Shown piece by piece: positions 45,352 to 54,532 of a DNA stretch of 64,000 bases (its first letter is position 1; every line of letters starts with the position of its first letter). The stretch comes from Balneolaceae bacterium (lineage in GTDB: Bacteria; Bacteroidota; Rhodothermia; Balneolales; Balneolaceae). The stretch spans positions 62,001 to 126,000 of the forward strand of contig JAFIFB010000129.1 in assembly GCA_020832285.1 (NCBI GenBank), in the 5' to 3' direction. The translations under genes were made by a program, and so were the position numbers. The notes beneath the pieces are model-generated. The model was not told where the DNA came from. It saw only the letters and a program-made list of their open reading frames with translations, and did no database searches.

Positions 45352-46545
45352 ATGTTAAAAATCGGATTAATCGGTTGCGGAATGATCGCTGAGCAGGGAC
45401 ATTTACCCGCGATCAAACAGGTACCAGAGCTTCAAATCTACGCACTTTATGATCGCAACTTCGATCGTGCTGTAGAGTTGCAGCAGCACTTTTCAGTGCC
45501 GCATGCATATAAAACAGAAGAGGAGTTTTACTCCTCCGATATCGATGCTGTTGTTATTTGCACCCCGGCACCGGTTCACCACAAAAACGTGCTGGATGCT
45601 GCCAAAGCACAAAAGCACGTTTTATGCGAAAAACCACTGGCTATGACCGAAAAAGATATGCTTGAGATGGAGAAGGTCATGAACAATGCAGGGCTGAAGT
45701 TTTTTATCGGTTTTAATTATCGCTTCTCCCAAAGTTCCATCGACATCCACAGGCTCATCCGGGAACGGGCAATCGGTGAGGTACGGTTGCTGCGTCTCAT
45801 CTATAACTGGCACCTGCACGGTAAATGGGAAATTAATGAGGACGGTGAGCAGGTGGATACTGCCTTAAGAAAGGGACGTATGGATGAGGGCGGACCGCTT
45901 GTGGATTGTGGCGTTCACCAGATAGATCTGGCTCGATGGTGGCTCGAATCTGAAGTGGAGTGGCAGCATGGCATCGGGGTCTGGCTGGACACCTACGAAG
46001 CCCCGGATCATGTATATCTGCATATGGGACACGTCTGCGGAGCACATACAAAGGTTGAAGTGAGTTTCTCCTACAATTCTACCTCCCGGGATCCGCGGAC
46101 ACATTTCCAGTATGAATTGATTGGTACGGATGGCGTAATACGGTATAATCGAGAAGAGCATTCATTCGAGTTGCGAAACTCACACGGCACACAGTACCTT
46201 CCCTGGCATCCAGAGAAAAGTTTTGCCGGTATGTACAGAGAGTTTGCCAAAGCTTTGGCAAGCGGAAAACCCGGTGATATGCCCAGCGCAAATGATGGCA
46301 TCCTTGCCAGCCGCATAGCTCGCACAGCTACCGAAGAAGCCATTCACAATCGCGATAATCCCAGCCGCAATAACCCCTCCTCAAAAATGACCGCCGCCGA
46401 TGTCCATGTCCACGCTGACCCGGAGGAAATTCCCATCGACTTTTTAGACCTGCCGATGAAACCTGCAAAAGCACGTAGATTACACCCCGGCCGTTCATTG
46501 CCGCCGAACCTGGTAAAAGAAAAACCCGGTGGCAGTAAGGATTGA
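45352..46545 (+). CDS. Gfo/Idh/MocA-family oxidoreductase (cytoplasmic)
   Basis: 397 residues without an export signal. KIGLIGCGMIAEQGHLPAI (residues 3-21) is the nucleotide-binding loop, CEKPLAM (~92) holds the family Lys, and GGPLVDCGVHQIDLARWWL (~180) the catalytic His region. A proline- and lysine-rich tail of ~60 residues (NPSRNNPSSKM ... GRSLPPNLVKEKPGG) extends beyond the usual fold. The substrate is probably a sugar or sugar acid. It is a single gene. Confidence 0.88.
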   Translation: MLKIGLIGCGMIAEQGHLPAIKQVPELQIYALYDRNFDRAVELQQHFSVPHAYKTEEEFYSSDIDAVVICTPAPVHHKNVLDAAKAQKHVLCEKPLAMTEKDMLEMEKVMNNAGLKFFIGFNYRFSQSSIDIHRLIRERAIGEVRLLRLIYNWHLHGKWEINEDGEQVDTALRKGRMDEGGPLVDCGVHQIDLARWWLESEVEWQHGIGVWLDTYEAPDHVYLHMGHVCGAHTKVEVSFSYNSTSRDPRTHFQYELIGTDGVIRYNREEHSFELRNSHGTQYLPWHPEKSFAGMYREFAKALASGKPGDMPSANDGILASRIARTATEEAIHNRDNPSRNNPSSKMTAADVHVHADPEEIPIDFLDLPMKPAKARRLHPGRSLPPNLVKEKPGGSKD

Positions 46546-46723
46546 GAAAATATGGCTATGTTGAATCATGTGTTTATCAGGTAACTGCTATTCAAATTCT
46601 TGCCTTACCTCACGATATCAATGCAGGTGAATTATAATATCCAGAGTACGTAGTAAAACGAGACCTCAGATCAATACCTGAAACTTCAAAGCTAACGTGT
46701 AGTATGTCAGTTTTATCAATTTA

Positions 46724-46814
46724 TGTGCAGCAGAGCTGCATAGACAGGAAGTTACACAGCGGAGCAGTGTAACGAGAACAAACAGAGTGTTTCACAGCAG
46801 AGCAGTGAAACGAG
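46724..46814. repeat. Three tandem hairpins with different stems and a shared loop
   Basis: Hairpin B (46751-46776) is GTTACAC-AGCGGAGCA-GTGTAAC-GAG. Hairpin C (46789-46814) is GTTTCAC-AGCAGAGCA-GTGAAAC-GAG. Hairpin A (46724-46741) has a shorter stem around AGCAGAGCT. B and C differ in their stem with a compensating change on the other arm (A-T swapped to T-A), while the loop and the GAG tail are kept. They lie in the gap between two convergent genes (46546-46852), which otherwise shows no gene. Confidence 0.7.
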
Positions 46815-46852
46815 TATGGAGCAGAATGATAATTGTGAAATACCCGTTTTTG

Positions 46853-48208
46853 TCACTCCAATAGAAGCCCCAAAATTTCCTGGGTGTAATCGGTGTAGGT
46901 GCGGTATTCGCCATGAAGCCAGGCAAGGAAGGTTTGGTTTTCATCCAGTTGCACGGCTACGGGACGCAGGTTATCGGCGGTGGAGTTTTGGGTGATGGGT
47001 TTCCATTCCCAGGTCTGGCCGCCGTCATTAGTTTCTCCGCGGAACATTTCATACTGACGGTTTCCGGTTGTTTCGCTGATGAGCGGTTCATTGGTTACGG
47101 GGTCGACATCAGCGGAGATGTACACTACATCGGGATTGCGGGGGTCGATGGCAGCCAGGCCGGTGTACTCATACTCGCCGGGATAGAGGCTGGAACCGGC
47201 ATAGGCGATTTCGTGAACATGCCACTGCTCCCCGTCCCAGCGTCCGTAGTGGTAACGCTGGTCATTTCCGTCTTCCACCTGTCCTAATTCCGTGTCATTT
47301 CGTTTGGTGGAAAAGACCATTCGCGGATGATCCTCATTATCGAGAACCAAATCTGTCGTCCAGTGAACGCTGTCTGCCGAACCCTCATAAACCAGTGTTC
47401 CCTCTTCCGGCATCTCAAGGCCTTCTTCAAGGGATGCAATTTCAGTGCCATCGCTCTGGTGCAGAATTCCATCACGGTAATAGATGTGGTAAATGCTGTT
47501 GTTGTAATTACGCGGATGCCCCTCTGTATAGGACATGTGGATCGTGTCACGCCCATTGTCGGTATAGATCACGTAGGGACGGTGACGTTCTTCGGTCGGC
47601 ACCTCGATAAATATATTTCCTGTCTGCCAGTTCTCACCCAGATCGTCGGAATAGACAAATGAAGGTTTCCAGGAATTATCCAGTCCCCTGAAAAAGTTGT
47701 AGATGCGGCCATCTTCCTCTTCCATCATGTAGAGATTGGAGTAGGTGATGCGAGTCTCTTCACTTGGTATGTATTGCCTCTCCTCACCCCATTGCGACGG
47801 ATCACCCGGTTCACTGATGCGGTAGTGCAGAAAATTATCGTTTCCGTGCCGGGTGTATACCGAAAGCCATCTCCCGTCGGGCCTCAATAAAAACCCGGGG
47901 GTTGCGTGATCATTGGTCTGAAGGTTTTCCGACAGGGTTGATGTGAAGGTTTCACCGCTTTCGGGGTGATAAACAACAGCATCCACATTGCCCCGGCGTT
48001 CGTCACCTTCATCACCGATAGCCACCGACCCGATCAGCACATAATCGCCGTCAGTAACGATACGCGGCCCCTGAAACCAACACCAGCCGCCGTTGTCGCT
48101 CAGCAGTACAGGTTCACTAAAAGAGAAGTCCGTTGAAGGCAGGTCGTCACTACAGGCTGTCAGGCAAATAAACAATACTGTTACAAGTGCCGGCTTAAGT
48201 CGGTTCAT
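46853..48208 (-). CDS. BNR-repeat surface lipoprotein (possible polysaccharide lyase-like or sialidase-like)
   Basis: About 451 residues from the ATG at 48208, which gives a lipoprotein leader (LVTVLFICLTACSDD). A longer GTG frame would read through the CCTCCGGG palindrome and is rejected. Propeller motifs: WFQGPRIV (~36), DHATPGFLLRPDGRWLSVYTRHGND (~97), SDDLGENW (~170) and TNDGGQTW (~410). The pattern is that of BNR-4-type proteins, some of which are polysaccharide lyases; sialidase catalytic motifs are not evident. It follows a Gfo/Idh gene by 62 bp and may process a glycan together with it. Confidence 0.8.
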   Translation of the reverse strand: MNRLKPALVTVLFICLTACSDDLPSTDFSFSEPVLLSDNGGWCWFQGPRIVTDGDYVLIGSVAIGDEGDERRGNVDAVVYHPESGETFTSTLSENLQTNDHATPGFLLRPDGRWLSVYTRHGNDNFLHYRISEPGDPSQWGEERQYIPSEETRITYSNLYMMEEEDGRIYNFFRGLDNSWKPSFVYSDDLGENWQTGNIFIEVPTEERHRPYVIYTDNGRDTIHMSYTEGHPRNYNNSIYHIYYRDGILHQSDGTEIASLEEGLEMPEEGTLVYEGSADSVHWTTDLVLDNEDHPRMVFSTKRNDTELGQVEDGNDQRYHYGRWDGEQWHVHEIAYAGSSLYPGEYEYTGLAAIDPRNPDVVYISADVDPVTNEPLISETTGNRQYEMFRGETNDGGQTWEWKPITQNSTADNLRPVAVQLDENQTFLAWLHGEYRTYTDYTQEILGLLLE

Positions 48209-48230
48209 TTTTTCAGAGAAATTTGAAAAT

Positions 48231-48257
48231 CCTCCGGGAGTTTGAAACACCCGGAGG
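48231..48257. repeat. REP-like hairpin between Gfo/Idh and the BNR gene
   Basis: CCTCCGGG and CCCGGAGG arms enclose a nested GTTT-G-AAAC, giving a long near-perfect hairpin. Its layout (CCTCC..., TTTGAA..., GGAGG) recalls the RAYT-associated REPs at 16-17.5 kb but has different inner bases. It could also act as an intercistronic hairpin. Confidence 0.6.
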
Positions 48258-48270
48258 TTACATTTTGGAT

Positions 48271-49353
48271 TTAATCCAGCTCAACCGTTTTACCGGTTTT
48301 CACAGATTCATCACTGGCAAGTACAATTTTCAGAGTGTGAACCACTTCGCTCAAATGGTCACTCAAGTCAAGGTCTTCTTTAATAGACTTCAGGAAAAAT
48401 TCCTGCTCAAGATAGCAGAGTTCATCATGACCCGGCTCATCTGCTGCTTCGATCATTTCATCATCTTTTGTAAGCTTCCCGTTTTTATCCCTGTCAGAAT
48501 GGTGAAGATGAAGTTTTCGAACGGAAGTGTGCTCTCCGATATCGGCAGAGGAACCACGCGGCAGATCGAAGGTGTTCTTACTGATACTGACGCTTCCTTT
48601 TGGCCCCATCACATCTTTAATAAAAAAGGCCTGCTCACTGATCATAGGCCCCCACCCCGATTCATACCAGCCCACCGAACCATCATCAAACCGAACCTGA
48701 AGCTGTCCGTAGTTATACTGATCGGGATCAATTTCATCGGAAAGCCTCGCACCGATAGCAGATACACTAATTGGCTTCGCTTTAGTCATTTGGCACATCA
48801 CATCTACATAGTGAACACCACAATCTACAATTGGCGACATGGCTTCCATAATACTTTTATGAACCTTCCACTCTTTTTCTGAACTCTGCTGATTAAGGTT
48901 CATCCTCATAACAAGCGGCTTACCCAGCTGCCCTGCTACATCAATAAACTTCTTCCATCCGGGATGATGCCTGAGAATGTAACCCACAACCACTTTTTTA
49001 CCGGCTTTTTCAGCTGCAGATACAATTGCTTCAGCATCTTCTATGGTTTCAGCAATTGGTTTTTCAACAAATACATGAGCACCTTTTTCAAGTGCTTTTA
49101 TAGTTAGTTCAGCATGAGTTTTAGGGTATGTGGCAATACAGACTGCATCGGGGTTGGTTTTGGCAAGTGCTTCGTCAAAATCGTTAAACGTCGCATAGTC
49201 ACCCATTTCATTCGTTAATCGATCCAGGTTGTCGTTATTCCTGTCAACGAGACCAACAATGTTAAAATCTTCCAGTTTGTGATATGCACGGGCATGAGAT
49301 GTTCCCATGTTTCCACAGCCTACAACAATAATATTAATTTTTTCTTTTGACAT
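48271..49353 (-). CDS. Gfo/Idh/MocA-family oxidoreductase (cytoplasmic)
   Basis: 360 residues, no export signal. NIIVVGCGNMGTSHARAYHKL (~7-27) binds the nucleotide; VEKPIAETIEDAEAIV (~96) carries the family Lys; SPIVDCGVHYVDVMCQMT (~173) holds the His region. The sequence is typical of inositol/sugar dehydrogenase-like enzymes. It is upstream of, and probably co-transcribed with, the BNR lipoprotein gene. Confidence 0.88.
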   Translation of the reverse strand: MSKEKINIIVVGCGNMGTSHARAYHKLEDFNIVGLVDRNNDNLDRLTNEMGDYATFNDFDEALAKTNPDAVCIATYPKTHAELTIKALEKGAHVFVEKPIAETIEDAEAIVSAAEKAGKKVVVGYILRHHPGWKKFIDVAGQLGKPLVMRMNLNQQSSEKEWKVHKSIMEAMSPIVDCGVHYVDVMCQMTKAKPISVSAIGARLSDEIDPDQYNYGQLQVRFDDGSVGWYESGWGPMISEQAFFIKDVMGPKGSVSISKNTFDLPRGSSADIGEHTSVRKLHLHHSDRDKNGKLTKDDEMIEAADEPGHDELCYLEQEFFLKSIKEDLDLSDHLSEVVHTLKIVLASDESVKTGKTVELD

Positions 49354-49939
49354 AAGTTTTTAAAATCGATTCAGATTAAAATTTTTCAAATAATAGGGGG
49401 ATGTTGAGAAAGGTGCAAAAATAATAAGGAATATATGTGTGGCCTTTATTCCAATGACAAACATTTAACATTTAAATTCATATGCAGGTCAGACACTTGC
49501 CTGGTACTGAAAAATAATAAAACTAAAGAGTATTTCGGACAATCATCCATTCACATAAATCAATTGAATTTCTATCTAACCTTCCAATTAAACCAGTAAC
49601 AATAACCGCAGTGAGAGTGGCGAGCCGCCGATATCCGATTTAACACTACTCTTCAATTAGCATACCTCATTTTTAACAAGCCGTACGCATCAATAAACAC
49701 TGTAAACACCATTCATTTTATCACACATTTAGACCAAAGTTCTAATTGTTCTAATGAACAGGTACCATCATATCATAAAAAAGGTATGACCACGGCACTG
49801 TTTTTTCAGGTAAAGTCTAAAATAAATATATTTGGCAGGAACTGATTCTCTGAAACCATCTCAATCCGGCCCATAACTGATGATTTTTCATCTCAGTTCA
49901 ACTGGCTTTACTTATACCAACGATTTTCAACTATTTTAT
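49354..49939. other. Intergenic region, nothing recognised
   Basis: 586 bp between divergent genes (Gfo/Idh minus, GT-like plus). AT-rich with no supported gene. A small GC-richer patch at 49610-49640 (GAGAGTGGCGAGCCGCCG) stands out but has no recognised function. Confidence 0.4.
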
Positions 49940-50581
49940 ATGACCATCACTCTTGTATTGCATCAGCCCGCTGCCGGGGGATGGCAAAAAACCATAGCAA
50001 GCTTCCCTGATGATTTTTCCTGCGAAATAATATGGCAAAAAAAGGACATTCATGAAACCGTCACGGATGAGCGAGTGAAACTATCTACACCTCTGCCCTA
50101 CTCCGATACAGAAAGCAACATTCGGTTTAATTATGCCATGGCAATGCTCTATTCTTCAGACGGGCTGATTGTTGAAAACCCTTCACTCCTTTCATTCAAT
50201 TTTTCTCACTATCTGGATGAGGTAAAAAAGGCTCTATCTACAGAACGATATATCATCTCACTCGGATCAGATCTTTATTTTAAAGATACCGGCAACATCG
50301 AGCTGATCGATCTCCCGGTTTATCAATTATCCGAAACAAGAGCGTTGTTTTTTGATCCCGTGACCAAAACCGAACTGGCCACATGGATTCTGCAGGGAAT
50401 GACACTGCCTGAAAAAGGGTACAAAGACGCAATCAAATCTTACTGCAATGAATTTGATATTCCGCTATTTGTTCTGAATTATTCTCTGGTTCAGAACTTA
50501 CCCGATCAAAAACCTGACCCGGCAAATCACGACCTTTACATGAACTTTATAGATGATTTTAAAGATGTTTTGTCAATGTAG
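49940..50581 (+). CDS. GT-A-like protein, paralogue 1 (DxD-type motif lost)
   Basis: 213 residues from the ATG at 49940, chosen because MTITLVLHQ aligns with the MTITIYTYD start of the next gene; the longer frame from 49880 adds 20 unrelated residues. It shares CEIIWQKKDIHETVTDERVK, NYAMAMLYSSDGLI and the NYSLVQ tail with its neighbour. Where the neighbour has IIFEDDVIV, this copy has LIVENPSLL, so the metal-binding acidic motif expected of a GT-A transferase is missing. It may be inactive or have a binding or partner role. No membrane or signal segment. Confidence 0.72.
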   Translation: MTITLVLHQPAAGGWQKTIASFPDDFSCEIIWQKKDIHETVTDERVKLSTPLPYSDTESNIRFNYAMAMLYSSDGLIVENPSLLSFNFSHYLDEVKKALSTERYIISLGSDLYFKDTGNIELIDLPVYQLSETRALFFDPVTKTELATWILQGMTLPEKGYKDAIKSYCNEFDIPLFVLNYSLVQNLPDQKPDPANHDLYMNFIDDFKDVLSM

Positions 50582-50677
50582 CAAAGCAAGTTCTTTTCAT
50601 TTTCATGAGAATAAAAATCATCATTTTTTTCAGGGCTTTACTTTAATATCGGATTATCTGTAAAACAACCTTTTTCA

Positions 50678-51313
50678 ATGACCATTACAATTTATACATA
50701 CGACCGCGAACCATCCTATCTGGAGCAAACGATCAGATCCATTCCCGTTGGCTGTTCGGTTGAAATCGTCTGGCAAAAGGAGGATGTACATCAGCCTGTA
50801 ACAGACAATCGCATCAAGATTATGACACCTCAGCCGTTCAAAACGATGCAGCACAATACCAAGCTAAACTATGCTATGGCTCTACTTTACAGTACAGAAG
50901 GAATTATTTTTGAAGATGACGTTATAGTCTCTAAAAACTTTCCCGAACATCTTGAGAAGGTCAAAAGCCTGATTCAAACGGAGCGGTACATTATTGCTCT
51001 TTATGCTTACAGGAACTGGAAACCCAAAGGGTATTTTGAACTTGTAAACTATCCATTTCGATCCTTTTTTGGCCTTCAGGCCATGATGTATGATGAATTC
51101 ACAAAAAAAGACCTTGCCAGATGGCTTCTTGATGGATTGGTTCTGGAAGATGAACCTCACGACTTTGCAGTAAGGACTTACGCCAAAGAATATGATTTAC
51201 CTTTACTGGCCCTGAATTATTCTCTGGTCCAGCATATGGGATATACGAGCTCGGGGCTTGCAGGCATCGATTTCCATCACCAGTCGCCAAATTTTGTAGA
51301 TGACATGCTTTAA
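50678..51313 (+). CDS. GT-A-like glycosyltransferase, paralogue 2
   Basis: 211 residues, cytoplasmic. CSVEIVWQKEDVHQPVTDNRI and NYAMALLYSTEGIIFEDDVIVSKNFPEHL (~65-95) resemble the nucleotide-sugar site of GT-A folds, with EDD in the DxD position. The C-terminal half (RSFFGLQAMMYDEFTKKDLARWLLDGL ... NYSLVQHMGYTS) could be the acceptor side. It follows its paralogue by 96 bp on the same strand. Donor and acceptor are unknown, and the GT assignment is tentative. Confidence 0.7.
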   Translation: MTITIYTYDREPSYLEQTIRSIPVGCSVEIVWQKEDVHQPVTDNRIKIMTPQPFKTMQHNTKLNYAMALLYSTEGIIFEDDVIVSKNFPEHLEKVKSLIQTERYIIALYAYRNWKPKGYFELVNYPFRSFFGLQAMMYDEFTKKDLARWLLDGLVLEDEPHDFAVRTYAKEYDLPLLALNYSLVQHMGYTSSGLAGIDFHHQSPNFVDDML

Positions 51314-51325
51314 AAACGCCTGTTA

Positions 51326-51363
51326 AAAAATGGAGTTATCCTGCCGGCAAGTACTCCATTTTT
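51326..51363. terminator. Bidirectional intrinsic terminator
   Basis: A perfect 11-bp inverted repeat AAAAATGGAGT / ACTCCATTTTT with a 16-nt loop, between the GT-like gene (plus) and the convergent sugar porter (minus). The A/T ends supply a T-run on both strands. Confidence 0.88.
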
Positions 51364-51388
51364 CAGAACATCTTTTCAGCTCAATCGA

Positions 51389-52813
51389 TTACTGTTTCAC
51401 ATCCCGCGACATATCTTCGAGAGTCCGGCCTTTGGTTTCCTTCACAAACTTCCTCACAAAAAAGTAGGCGATAACTCCAAATGAGGCGTAGATACCGTAG
51501 GAGAATCCAAGACCAATGCTCCCAAGCAAAATCGGGAAGGTCATGGTAATCATGAAATTCGCCCCCCACTGTACGAGTCCGCAGATGGCGAGTGCTGCAC
51601 CACGGAACTGATTCGGAAACATCTCACCAAGCATGACCCACATAACCGGTCCCCAAGAGAAAGCAAAGAATGCGATGTAAGCATTGGCTGAAAGCAGGGC
51701 ATACAGACCGGCATTGCCTTCCAGTATCAGATCCCCACCATCTGCAACGGCAGCAGTTCCGAAAATGAGTGCAAGAACTCCCAGCATCACAGCCTGCCCC
51801 AAGGCGCCGATTAGCAGCAGCGGTTTACGGCCCACCTTGTCTACAAGTGCGATGGCTACAAATGTAAAGAGTATATTCACCGAACCACTGATTACATTCT
51901 GCAATAAGGCATCTGCCTCTGTAAATCCGGCTGCCTGCCAGAGTGTGGCCCCGTAATAAAACACCACGTTAATTCCTGTAAACTGCTGAAGTGCTGCCAG
52001 GCCCACACCTGCCCAAACAATCGGATGAATGTTACCCGTGTATTTATTGATCACATCTCGCAGGCCGGGCTTGCTGTCTTTTCGGAGTGTAGATTTGATA
52101 TCTGTCACCTTTGCATCGGCATCCACTGCATCCGATAAACTGGTGAGAACTTCTCTGGCTTCATCCTCTTTCCCGGCGGCTACAAGGTATCTCGGCGATT
52201 CGGGAATAAAAAAGAGGCAGCATAAAAAGACAGAAGCGGGGAAAATTTCCATCCAAAACATCCACTGCCATGCTTCGTAACCCAGCCAGTGAGCCTCCGA
52301 AGCTCCACCTGCGAGGCCAGCCAGCCAGTAGTTGCTGAGAAATGCCATAAAAAGTCCAATTACAATCATAAGCTGCTGTAGTGTAGCCAGGCTTCCCCGG
52401 ATTCGTGCCGGTGCAATCTCACTTATGTATGCAGGCGCCAGAATACTGGCTGCACCCACGGCCAATCCACCCAGAATCCGAGCGGCCACAAACTGACCAG
52501 AGCTGCCTGCAATCCCCGAACCCCATGCACTGAAAATAAATGCGACTGCTGTGATAATCATCACCGGTTTTCGCCCAAACTTGTCAGCCAGGTTTCCGGC
52601 AAAGAATGCACCCACAGCGCAGCCAAGAAGCATCGACGCCACATTAAATCCGGTGCCCACCGCATCTGAATCAAACGCATTCTGAAGTGCATCGACTGTT
52701 CCGTTAATTACACCGCTGTCAAATCCAAACAGAAAGCCTCCTAAAGCTGCTGCCAGTGATAAAAATAAAACTCTGCCAATATTATCCGCTGCTACTGCTG
52801 GTTTCTTCTCCAT
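51389..52813 (-). CDS. Sugar porter, MFS superfamily
   Basis: 474 residues, about 12 membrane segments. Family signatures: ALGGFLFGFDSGVINGT (~18), GNLADKFGRKPVM (~73), RILGGLAVGAASILAPAYISEIAPARIRG (~112), PESPRYL (~208), LQQFTGINVVFYY (~279) and DKVGRKPLLLIGA (~325). It is of the XylE/GLUT type and imports a monosaccharide across the inner membrane, most often with protons. The substrate is not readable and no catabolic genes are adjacent. Confidence 0.93.
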   Translation of the reverse strand: MEKKPAVAADNIGRVLFLSLAAALGGFLFGFDSGVINGTVDALQNAFDSDAVGTGFNVASMLLGCAVGAFFAGNLADKFGRKPVMIITAVAFIFSAWGSGIAGSSGQFVAARILGGLAVGAASILAPAYISEIAPARIRGSLATLQQLMIVIGLFMAFLSNYWLAGLAGGASEAHWLGYEAWQWMFWMEIFPASVFLCCLFFIPESPRYLVAAGKEDEAREVLTSLSDAVDADAKVTDIKSTLRKDSKPGLRDVINKYTGNIHPIVWAGVGLAALQQFTGINVVFYYGATLWQAAGFTEADALLQNVISGSVNILFTFVAIALVDKVGRKPLLLIGALGQAVMLGVLALIFGTAAVADGGDLILEGNAGLYALLSANAYIAFFAFSWGPVMWVMLGEMFPNQFRGAALAICGLVQWGANFMITMTFPILLGSIGLGFSYGIYASFGVIAYFFVRKFVKETKGRTLEDMSRDVKQ

Positions 52814-53022
52814 ATTGTCTATTCGATTTTTATTTCATTTAAATGATTGCAAGATGTATATCAAAAATTTATGATAACCTTATATATTGACTCACAAAAT
52901 GTGTCAGTAAGCAGGTTTTTATACGGGGTCATACGTTAAAGAAACAGGTTCCGGCAGTGGGCTAATTTCGTAAATTTTAATGCAGCGTGAAACCTGATTT
53001 TTCCCTTTTTCATTCTGTCCCA

Positions 53023-53583
53023 TCAGGTTCGGTCGCGGTAGATTCCCCGGGACTTTTTTTCTGAAAATTTTTTCCGGTTATACTCATCGGTTTTTCCTTT
53101 CGGGATCGTGAGGCTTTGCCACTCGTCACCCGCAAACACTTTACAGATGTAGACAATCTGGCCGGTATGGTAGGCAACATGCGCGAGCTGGCGTTCAACC
53201 GCTTCCTGAATCGTATGGCCTTCATTACGGATATAGATGATATCAGATATCTCATCCTCACGGATGGTTTGAATCGCATTAAACAAACAGTTCCAACCTT
53301 TTTCCCAGTAGTCCATTAATTCTTTTACAGATTTAAAATCATCTTCGAACTCACCGTCACGGTTGCGCCAGGGTTTTTCGCCGTCTTCGGTTCGGAAGTT
53401 AGTCCACCTCGAAAGAAAATTTCCGGCAAGATGCTTCATCAAAACAGAAACCGAATTCAGCCCCGGCTGCTGAGGTGTACGAAGCTGCTCTCCGGTTATC
53501 CGGGTTATGGCTTTCTCCGTCATCATTTTGTAATATTCCAAAAGGCGGGAAGCACCATAGAGCGGATGTGTTTCTTTCAGCAT
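53023..53583 (-). CDS. DinB-like / DUF1572 family protein
   Basis: 186 residues, four-helix-bundle pattern. MKHLAGNFLSRW (~49, His) and HVAYHTGQIVYI (~134, two His) supply the three metal-binding His of the DinB/YfiT superfamily; WRNRDGEFED and the MDYWEKGWNCLF helix match DUF1572 members. Members are thought to be metal-dependent thiol-type transferases or stress proteins. It is a single gene; its function is otherwise unknown. Confidence 0.85.
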   Translation of the reverse strand: MLKETHPLYGASRLLEYYKMMTEKAITRITGEQLRTPQQPGLNSVSVLMKHLAGNFLSRWTNFRTEDGEKPWRNRDGEFEDDFKSVKELMDYWEKGWNCLFNAIQTIREDEISDIIYIRNEGHTIQEAVERQLAHVAYHTGQIVYICKVFAGDEWQSLTIPKGKTDEYNRKKFSEKKSRGIYRDRT

Positions 53584-53714
53584 AAAAAATTGTAATTTTA
53601 GTTTCGTTTATCATACCAAAAAAAAGATGGAATTAACAGAAAAAAAGAGTTTCTTTTGATTCAATTGCATCAAACCTCCAAAGGTGATATTTCACATTTC
53701 AGACATATGCTTCG

Positions 53715-53975
53715 ATGATTACTCTCTATCGGAAAAAAACCCAGCCTGTGGCCGATGAAATCATCCAAAAACTGGATGAACTGGTACTGGCCTACCGGGT
53801 AAAAGAGCTGCCGGAAGAATCGGAATGGGGCTTTTACATCCGCGACGGGCAACACAAAATTATAGAATCCGAAATAGAAAACTGGTTCCTCAAACTTGAA
53901 AAAGAGCTCTCCTGGCAGCGTTCCTTGAGTGGTGACGGCTGTTATATTGACCCCGAATCGGGTGAGATTTGCTAA
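53715..53975 (+). CDS. Small thioredoxin/GST-fold-like protein
   Basis: 86 residues. The start MITLYRKKTQPVADEIIQKLDEL has the strand-helix pattern of glutaredoxin or GST N-domains, but TQPV replaces the redox CxxC. The end GDGCYIDPESGEIC has two Cys. The gene has good codon structure and a clear ATG. Role unknown; a GST-related binding protein is one possibility. Confidence 0.6.
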   Translation: MITLYRKKTQPVADEIIQKLDELVLAYRVKELPEESEWGFYIRDGQHKIIESEIENWFLKLEKELSWQRSLSGDGCYIDPESGEIC

Positions 53976-54179
53976 ATACTCCCTTCAAACCGTTTTTTTA
54001 AAGAATTATACCAATAAATTTATGCCAGAAATAGCTATTGATAATCAGAACCAGTAACTTAGAGCTTTCATTATAACAACACCCTTGGCAAAGCCCTTCT
54101 CAGGAATGATGCGTTAACCCAATTCTACTCTTTGAAACTTTTCTCGGGTGCATTAACAATACCAATACTTAGTAATACA

Positions 54180-54398
54180 ATGACACAACAAGGAAACGTA
54201 AAGTGGTTTGACACCGAAAAAGGATTTGGATTCATCAAGCCAGCTGACGGAAGCAAAGACATTTTTGTACACAGAAATAATGTGGAGAATTTAGGCCGCA
54301 ACCAGGGCCTGGAAGAGAATGAAGAAGTTGAATATGAAGTTGAAGAAACACCGAAAGGCCTGAGTGCTGTAAACGTTCGCAGCCTTACATACGAATAA
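54180..54398 (+). CDS. Cold-shock domain protein (CspA family)
   Basis: 72 residues from the ATG at 54180; the longer open frame upstream does not fit the family. GNVKWFDTEKGFGFIKPADGSKDIFVHRNNV carries both RNA-binding motifs (KGFGFI and DIFVHR). It binds single-stranded RNA/DNA as a chaperone or antiterminator. The ~150-bp leader is long, as often seen in cold-shock mRNAs, and a strong terminator follows the gene. Confidence 0.95.
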   Translation: MTQQGNVKWFDTEKGFGFIKPADGSKDIFVHRNNVENLGRNQGLEENEEVEYEVEETPKGLSAVNVRSLTYE

Positions 54399-54423
54399 GC
54401 AAAAAAAGCTTTTTTAAAAAATG

Positions 54424-54454
54424 AAAGCCCGTCTTGCCGAGACGGGCTTTTTTT
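54424..54454 (+). terminator. Rho-independent terminator of the csp gene
   Basis: A perfect 11-bp stem AAAGCCCGTCT / AGACGGGCTTT with a 5-nt loop and a T-run, 26 bp past the stop. Confidence 0.94.
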
Positions 54455-54532
54455 ATATCCGGAACCCCCGACCGGATTATAATTCAATCAATAATTCTCT
54501 CTATTTAATTAAACATCTCTCTGTCAAAATAT

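Noticed and set aside
48209-48250. Longer GTG start for the BNR lipoprotein
   Set aside because: It would translate the CCTCCGGG palindrome (FQTPGGF) and displace the lipoprotein signal from the N-terminus.
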